A stretch of 64,000 bases of DNA from Mustela lutreola. Lineage: Eukaryota; Chordata; Mammalia; Carnivora; Mustelidae. Within the stretch, counting starts at the first letter, position 1. Every line of letters starts with the position of its first letter. The position numbers and the translations under genes are program-made. This document shows, in pieces, positions 57,066 to 64,000 of this stretch. The notes beneath the pieces were generated by a model, which worked only from the letters and a program-made list of their open reading frames with translations, did not search any database and was not told where the DNA came from. The stretch spans positions 190,205,546 through 190,269,545 of the forward strand of contig NC_081293.1 in the NCBI RefSeq assembly GCF_030435805.1. Reading direction: 5' to 3'.

Positions 57066-57980
57066 ATGTTTTCATCTTTTTATTTATTCATGTATTTTTT
57101 TTCCTTATTCAGGAATACCTGGTTATTTATATGAATACATTTCTCTAACTGGAAGATGTTTGGTAAGTGGAGACTTCTGCTAAATTAAAATATTTTGGGA
57201 AATATTATTGGACCATAACATAGAAGCTAGGAATTCAAGAAGACTATCAGGAGAAAGAGGCCTGTGTAGAAGTGACTGTACACTTGCATGAGCCTAAGGC
57301 CTCAGTTAGTATGTCTAATAAGGAAGAAACATCCCTTTCAGAAAAGAGAAGAGGCTGTCCCATTCTAAAAAATCTTGCTCTGAGACAAAATACTTACTTA
57401 CCTGTGTACTAGGTAGTAAGTATCAGAAAGAACTATCCATTTAGAGTTCCATACCCCAAAGCAGTGTAGCCCTGAGGTTAAACATGGAGAAGCCCAGTGC
57501 CTATACTCCCTTATCCCCCCAACTTTGCAGACAAAAGCTTTCTGCTATGCTAAATACTTCTCTCTACCTCCAAACACGGACTATAGAAATGCTTGGTTTA
57601 TTTGTATAATGTAAACAATAATCATGGTGGTAACAACCAGTATTTCACATTATGGATGTCAGGAGCACCTTTCACATCTAGCCTTAGGGGCTCCCTGTTG
57701 ATTTCACCAGACGGACCTACGTGGCATCCAAGTCCGTACATGGACAACCCAGAGGTTCTGAGGAGTTGGTCCCGATTGAGCGCAATTGACCGATGAAAGT
57801 AGAAATGGGTCCATCAGACAGAAAAAAAGGAAAAAATTATCTACCAGTTTCTACTTTCATGAGACACAGTTTATACACCTTCTAAGATGACTTGTTCCAA
57901 AGATCAAGCAATTCATTGCACTTAATGGTAGCAAACTTGATAAAACATCATTTTATTGGTTTTACAGCCTTCCATTTTTT
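57066..57980. other. Unassigned stretch
   Basis: No gene or named repeat is recognised. Confidence 0.4.
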
Positions 57981-58169
57981 TTTTTAAGATTTTATTTATT
58001 TATTGGACAGACAGAGATCACAAGCAGGCAGAGAGGCAGGCATAGAGAGAGGAGGAAGCCGGCTCCCCACGGAGCAGATAGCCTGATATGGGGCTCGATC
58101 CCAGAACCCTGGGATCATGACCTGGGCCAAAGGCGGAGGCTTTAACCCACTGAGTCACCCAGGCGCCCC
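57981..58169 (-). mobile_element. Young carnivore tRNA-Lys SINE
   Basis: Antisense copy with target duplication ACAGCCTTCCATTTTTT (57964-57980) versus ACAGACTTCCATTTTTT (58170-58186). Confidence 0.95.
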
Positions 58170-58284
58170 ACAGACTTCCATTTTTTATATCTTTTGTCAG
58201 TCATACCTGACCTGAAGGACTGTATTCCCCAGTGAAAACTCATAAGTCCTTGGCCTCCTGAGGAACCCAAGCTAAGAAATACTG

Positions 58285-58500
58285 CTTAACTCTGGCACTT
58301 AATTCTTATAATTAAACAAAGAAGAACTCATTTAAATCATAAAAGAACTCCCTATGGTAACTACTATTATGACCCAAGGAACTCTGGCACAGAGATAGTA
58401 ATTGACTCATCCATGGCCACATTGTGAAGGCCCAGGATCTAAACCTGGGTGGTCTGGCTTCTGTTTCTTCTCTTAATCACTCTGCTGGATAGACTACACT
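58285..58500 (+). mobile_element. MIR SINE
   Basis: TAACTACTATTATGACCCA, CACAGAGATAGTAATTGACT, CATGGCCACATTGTGAAGG and AACCTGGGTGGTCTGGCTTC follow the MIR core order. Confidence 0.8.
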
Positions 58501-58829
58501 GCTGAATTACGAAATGCTACGTGTATCTTTATCTGACCTACTTGTTAATTATTCTTGTATCAATCAGGATAGTCTAAGTTACATCATGGTAAGAAGTAAT
58601 CTCAAAATCATTGTATCCCATAACAACAAATGTTTATTTTTGTTCTAATTTTTTGTCTGCTATGGGTCAGTTGCTCCTCTGCTCCTTATCATCTTTATTA
58701 TAGTTTAGACTAATGGGATAGTCTCTAACTGGGATTTGGCTGGTCCTGAGATAGTGGGGAAAGATTATGGTAAGTCATGGTCAGATTTCACTCACCTAAG
58801 TAAGTTAGAAGGCCCAGCCTGCTGTCAGT
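58501..58829. other. Unassigned stretch
   Basis: 58555-58800 may be a decayed repeat (ACAACAAATGTTTATTTTTG). Nothing firm. Confidence 0.35.
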
Positions 58830-58844
58830 AGGAATGACTAATTT

Positions 58845-59059
58845 CTTTCTTTCTTTCTTTTTTTTTTTTAGATTTTTAAAATTTTTATTTATTTGACACA
58901 GAGAAAGGGATCACAAGTAGGCAGAGAGGCAGGCAGAGAGAGGGGGAAGCAGGCTCCCCACTGAGCAGAGAGCCTGAGGTGGGGCTCGATCCCAGAACCC
59001 TGAGATCATGACCTGAGCCGAAGGCAGAGGTTTAACCCACTGAGCCACCCAGGTGCTCC
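58845..59059 (-). mobile_element. Young carnivore tRNA-Lys SINE
   Basis: Antisense copy with target duplication AGGAATGACTAATTT (58830-58844) versus AGGAATGCCTAATTT (59060-59074). Confidence 0.95.
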
Positions 59060-59214
59060 AGGAATGCCTAATTTCAATCCAAAACTATAAAATTATATAT
59101 ATCTGAAAAAAGTAGCATTATATGTTGTAATTTTCTTTATTATAGTCTTTTCCCTCCAAAACCTAGATATATACTTATTAGTAGTTTAAAGAAGGGAAAA
59201 AAATATCACAGAAC

Positions 59215-60458
59215 ATTATTTTGGATCCTAAATGTTTAAGAACGCACCACTCAGGGGGAACTGGACATCTACATGCAAAAGAATGATTTTGATCTCTTAC
59301 CTCACAGCACATACAAAAATTAACTCAAAATAGAACAAAGACCTACATGTAACAGCTAAAAGTATAAAACTCTTAGAGGAAAAAACACAGGGAAAATTTT
59401 CCTGACATTGGATTTGGCACTGACTTTATGGATATGACACCAAAAGCACAGGCAACAATAGGAAAATTTGAGAAATTGGACCTCATGAAAATTAAAATCT
59501 TTTGTGCATCAAAGAGATGCATCTTTTGTACTATCAAGAGAGTGAAAAGGCAGCCTACAGAATGGGAGAAAATGTTTGCAAATCATATATGTGATAGAGG
59601 ACTTGAGTCCAGGATACATAAAGAACACTTACAACTCAACAATTAGAGACAAGCAATTCAATTTAAAAGTGGGGAAATAATCTGAATAGACATTTCTTCA
59701 GGGAAGATATACAATGATGAATAACCATATGAAAAGGTGCTTCACATCATTTATGATTACAGAAATACAAATCAAAACCTCCATGAGATACCATTGCACA
59801 CCCAGTAGGATTGCTGGCAACAAAAGTTTGGAAAATAACCAGTGTTAGTGAGAATCCCATATACACCACTTTTGGGAAGGTGTTGTAGTACAGCCACTTT
59901 GGAAAAACTTAAGGTTCCTCAAACGATTAAACATAGAGTTATCTTATGATCCAACAGTTTCACTCCTAGGTGTATACCCAAGAGAAGTAAAAACATGCAT
60001 CCACACAAAAAGTTGTTCATGAATGTTTATAGTAGCATTATTCATAATAGCCAAAAAATGGCAACAACCTACATGCCTAGTAGCTGATGAATGAATAAAT
60101 AAATAATGGAATTTTTTTTCAGCCATACGAAAGAATAACTGATACAATGCTACAACAGGGATGAACCTTACAAGCATGTTAAGTAAAAGAAGCCAGTCAC
60201 AAAAGACCAATATTATAGGATTCTATTCATATGAAAGTCCAGAATAGAAAACTATAGAGACAGACAATAGACTAGTGGTTGCTTGGGCTGGGGGGAATGC
60301 AGGGATAGGTCAGTGATAGCTAAAGGGTGCAGGCTTTCTTTTTCAGGTGTTGGGTGCAAATATATGTGAATATACCCCAAACTGTTGAATTGTGCACTTT
60401 AAATGGGTGAATTTTGTGGTATGTGAATTATGTCTCAATAAAGTTGTTAAAAAATAGT
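59215..60458 (+). mobile_element. Old L1 (L1MA/MB-like) ORF2 C-terminus and 3'UTR
   Basis: GACACCAAAAGCACAGGCAA, TGGGAGAAAATGTTTGCAAA, TTATGATCCAACAGTTTCAC, TGTTGAATTGTGCACTTTAA and an AATAAAGTTGTTAAAAAA end. Short open pieces only. Confidence 0.9.
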
Positions 60459-60544
60459 ATGTGAGATGGTGAAAAAGTTCTTTGAAGAAAAGTGAACTAG
60501 GAGTGTACAAGACCATCTGTTGAGGGAGTCCTGAAATTTCAAGT

Positions 60545-60930
60545 AAGTTTGTCAGGGAAAGCTTGAGAGATTGTAGTGAGGCATTTGGCTACCTTTTGTA
60601 GAACATTCCAGGCATAGCAAACAACAAATGGAGAGGTCCCAGGGAAGGCACAAGTAAAGATGCTGGAATGGTGTGAGTGAAGGGGAGTGTAAGAGAAAAT
60701 GAAATCAGAGAGGTAATCAGGATTTAGATCCTGTAAAGCCTTGTAAGCTTTTTATAGACTTTGCCTTTTCCAAGAGTGAGTTGGAAACTATTACAGGATG
60801 TTGAAAAGAGTGACAGAATCTGTCTAATGTATTAACAAGATTATTCTGAGTGCTACACAAGACAGTTGATTAGAGAACAGTAAGAGAGAAGGAAGGAGAC
60901 CACTTAGAAGGTTATATCAGTTAGCTTCTG
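60545..60930 (-). mobile_element. L2 fragment, antisense
   Basis: ACATTCCAGGCATAGCAAAC, GAAATCAGAGAGGTAATCAG, GTAAAGCCTTGTAAGCTTTT and AAGATTATTCTGAGTGCTAC run in the order of antisense L2. Confidence 0.65.
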
Positions 60931-62084
60931 CCATAGAAGAGCCAAGCATAAACTCCAGTGCCATACAACAATCAACTTTTATTTTTAATGCATTAAGATT
61001 TCTTTTTATCTAGGCTAGGCTCAGCTGGAGGCTCTGCTAATCTAAGATGGGCTTGTGTACAAGTCTAGGATTGGATGGCAGTTGGTTGACCTAGGTTGGG
61101 CTCACACTGATGTCTCAAGTGGGATATCTCTCCCCTTCCTGGCACCAGCAGGTTTGCCTGAGCCCTTCTTGCTATGACAGTGGCAGAACACAAGAAAACA
61201 CAGATGGAAACACCAAAGGCCTCCTAAGGCCTGGGCTCAGAACTAGCACACTGAAGTTTTAGTCTCATTGAATATTTGTCAAAGTCAGTTACATGGAAGA
61301 ATCCAGAATCAATGTATGGAGAAGCACCGTACTTGAGGAAATGGGGGAAAGAAAGGATTGACCAAGACAGACTTAATGTTTCCCTTTGCTGTCTGAATTT
61401 TCAGCAGGCTTCTTCTTGAGTCTAGACCCTTGATATCCCTTTTCATAGATTATTTACTTTAGAACACTTATAATGGCAAATTCTTTTCCTGCATCTTTTT
61501 CAGGCTCAGGAGTAGCTCAATGTGCTCACCCTGTTGATCAACCTAAGGTACACCTAATAATTGACCCATGGATTTAGATCTTTGTAGGTTATTGATGACT
61601 TGGATTGACAATGCAATGACCTCACAAGAGAAATTCTTGTGAAACACTTTTTCTGTCAGTCTGGAACTCAGGGAACATTGTCCAAATCTTTTATATCCTC
61701 AACTTCTGAATGTTTTGCTGATCCTCATGCTTTATTTGAAACATACATCCCCTAAGGGCCTCCACAGCACCTCTGATGTCATGCCTTTTTTTTTCACTGA
61801 ATGTGGGTTAGATGTCTTTCTTATTTGTTATTACTTGCTCATAACCATTATGCATTCCCCCACTTCCTTGCTTTAAGTTTGATCTAGCTTTGAAACTGTT
61901 GCTCTACCCACTTATTTATTTATTTATAAATATTATTTATTTTTGGCTCGTTGCAGTTATCTGTAAACCTTTGGACCATTTTAACTAAGTTTTTTGAAGA
62001 TTTTGTATCTAGATCACCATCATTTTCTATACTTCTACTGTTAGCTAATGCTGATTGTTTTCACCTACCACTCTCTTTCTCCTT
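60931..62084. other. Mostly unassigned; old repeat at 60931-61340
   Basis: 60931-61340 (CTTCTGCCATAGAAGAGCCA, GGCCTCCTAAGGCCTGGGCT) resembles a common mammalian repeat whose family I cannot name. 61340-62084 shows nothing recognisable except TTTA-rich sequence at 61908-61940. Confidence 0.4.
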
Positions 62085-62490
62085 CATTCTGTTACAAACA
62101 TACCAGCCTCCTGATATTTCTTGAACACACTAAGTACAGTCTTGTTCCAGGACCTTGTATGCTCTTTCCACCAGATGGAATTATACAAGATATTTGCGTG
62201 AAGCAGTCCCTCACTTCCCAAAAATTATTTCTTCAAAGTCTCCTTAAGAAACCTTCCTCTAAACACTAAATGAAAAATAACAAACTTCCATCTTCACTCT
62301 GATAGTCCTTATCTACCTATCATTCTTCATTTTTCTTAATGGTACTTATTATCACATAATATATGTCAATTAATTAATTATTGTTACATCCCACTAGAAT
62401 GTATGCTTCATAAGGGCAGATACTTTGTTTTATTTTCTGCTGTACCCTCAGTACCTAAAAACAGTGCTTGGCACTAAGTTTTTGAGAGAT
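62085..62490 (+). mobile_element. L2 3' end
   Basis: TTCCAGGACCTTGTATGCTC, CCCTCACTTCCCAAAAATTA, CACTAGAATGTATGCTTCAT, AAGGGCAGATACTTTGTTTT and CAGTGCTTGGCACTAAG follow the L2 3' end closely. Confidence 0.85.
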
Positions 62491-63014
62491 TAGGTAATTT
62501 TTCCAAGGCTTTTAAAACAAAGATTCTACCAACAGGTGTCTAAATAAAAATGTATGTTTTTGACTAGTACACTCTACGTCCTTTTGGCAGTATCATGGTA
62601 ATGCAAGATAGTTCTAGGTAAATGATGCAGTATTAATCAGAGACCAGCATGCAAGAGTAAGAAGAAGGATATTGAACATCATATCATCTGTTTGTAGCTT
62701 CAGGGCTTTGGAACAAAGAAGCAGAGCTTCAGGCAAAACAGTAGCTAACAGGATAAGGGTCAGAGTGAATTATTCTACAGTAAGTGAATTATACATTAGG
62801 AGAAACAACTGGTGGCATGCTTGGTTTACTGAAAACCACAAGATAAATCATGTCACATTATCCTAAAGTATCAATTTTATTGATTATATGTAATTAAACC
62901 TCGTGCATATGAAAGCAAATATAGATACACTTACTAAACTTTGTAATAGACATTAAATAAGATCCAAGTAAATTAAGATATATCAAGTTCAAGGATAGAA
63001 GGACTTAATATCAT
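62491..63014. other. Unassigned stretch
   Basis: No gene or named repeat is recognised. Confidence 0.4.
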
Positions 63015-64000
63015 AAGGATATAGACTCCACCCCAAAATTGCTAGAACTCATACAGGAATTCAGCAACATGGCAGGATACAAAATCAAGGCACAGAAATC
63101 AGTTGCATTTCTATACACTAATGATGAGACAGAAGAAAGAGAAATTAAGGAATCAATCCCATTTACAACTGTACCCAAACCTATAAAATGCCTAGAAATA
63201 AACCAAACCAAAGAGGTAATGAATCATTATTCTAAAAACCACAGAACACTTTTGAAAGAAATTGAGGCAGGCACAAAGAAAGGGAAAAGCATTCCATGCT
63301 CATGGATTGGAAGAATAAACATTGTTAAAATGTCTGTGCTATCCAGAGCAATATACACATTCAAAGCAATCCCTATCAAAATACCATTGACATTTTTTAC
63401 AGAGCTGGAACAAACAATCCTAAAATTTGTATGGAATCAGAAAGACCCCAAAACCAAAGCTGGGGGCTTCACAATGCCTGACTTCAAGCTATATTACAGA
63501 GCTGTGATCATCAAGACAACATGGTATTGGCACAGAAACAGACATGTTCATCGTGGACCAGAATAGAGAACTCAGAATTGGACCCTCAACTCTATGGTCA
63601 ACTAATCTTCGACAAAGCAGGAAAAAACATCCAATGGAAAAAAGACAGTCTCTTCAATATATGGTGCTGGGAAAATTGGACAGCCACTTGTGGAAGAATG
63701 AACCTGGACCATTTTCTTACACCATACACAAAGATAAACCAAAATGGATGAAAGACCTCAATATGAGACAGAAACCATCAAAATCCTAGAGGAGAACACA
63801 GGCAGCAACCTCTTTGACCTCAGCCGCAACAAGTTCTTCCTACACAAATCTCTGAAGGTAAGGAAAACAAAGCAAAAATGAACTATTGGGACTTCATCAA
63901 GATAAAAATCTTTTGAACGGCAAAACTAGTAGTCAACAAAACTAAAAGGCAACCTACAGAGTGGGAGAAGTTATTTGCAAATGACATAACAGATAAAGGG
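63015..64000 (+). mobile_element. Younger L1 ORF2, C-terminal RT region, runs off the window
   Basis: The open piece at 63039-63566 encodes the post-RT 'thumb' region of L1 ORF2p with recognisable blocks [49 protein letters not shown] and [13 protein letters not shown]. The reading shifts frame after HRNRHVHRG and continues in another frame near 63544-63789 ([17 protein letters not shown]), so it is broken. It is 5'-truncated at about 63015. The 3' end is outside the window. Confidence 0.93.

Overview
The window looks like nuclear DNA of a caniform carnivore, most likely a musteloid or mustelid. The main evidence is more than 20 tRNA-Lys-derived carnivore SINEs (CAN-SINE/SINEC). Their younger copies end in the 'gcctacttgtgatctctgtc' type of tail that I associate with mustelids. 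There are also many L1 fragments with carnivore-type 3'UTRs, and no bacterial-style gene organisation. The species assignment is an inference from remembered repeat consensus sequences.

The only convincing host protein-coding genes are three intact, intronless-CDS olfactory receptor (OR) genes, each 314 codons and all on the + strand: A (11413-12357), B (27867-28811) and C (54224-55168). All belong to the OR9A subfamily. C is closest to OR9A4. Each has a conserved splice acceptor about 30 bp upstream of its ATG and a conserved splice donor about 1.8-2.3 kb further upstream, which suggests a shared non-coding first exon.

Layout: 1-13.5 kb is unit A with its upstream arm. 13.5-28.8 kb is the A-B interval, an L1-rich segment ending in gene B. 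28.8-55.2 kb is the B-C interval, a longer version of the same segment ending in gene C. 55.2-64 kb is single-copy flank with ancient repeats (MER5A, MIR, L2, L1M) and a younger L1 ORF2 running off the end. The A-B and B-C intervals are homologous, down to the same antisense L1 (13.5-16.3 kb versus 43.0-45.9 kb) and the same downstream old repeats. About 13 kb is missing from A-B and about 4 kb from B-C.

The main result is that gene B is a mosaic. Its 5' flank and codons 1 to about 229 match gene C, and its remaining codons and 3' flank match gene A. The switch falls within 12 bp (28553-28565), between TM5 and TM6. The order A-(C/A)-C is what a single unequal crossover between A and C would produce. 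Later gene conversion appears to have kept parts of B and C nearly identical. Other points of note are a solo LTR present in unit C but absent from the matching site of unit B, loss of the DRY arginine in gene C, a twin-primed L1, nested L1 and SINE insertions, and an L1 5'UTR with internal repeats. I found no exotic or undescribed gene system. All similarity levels are estimates by eye.
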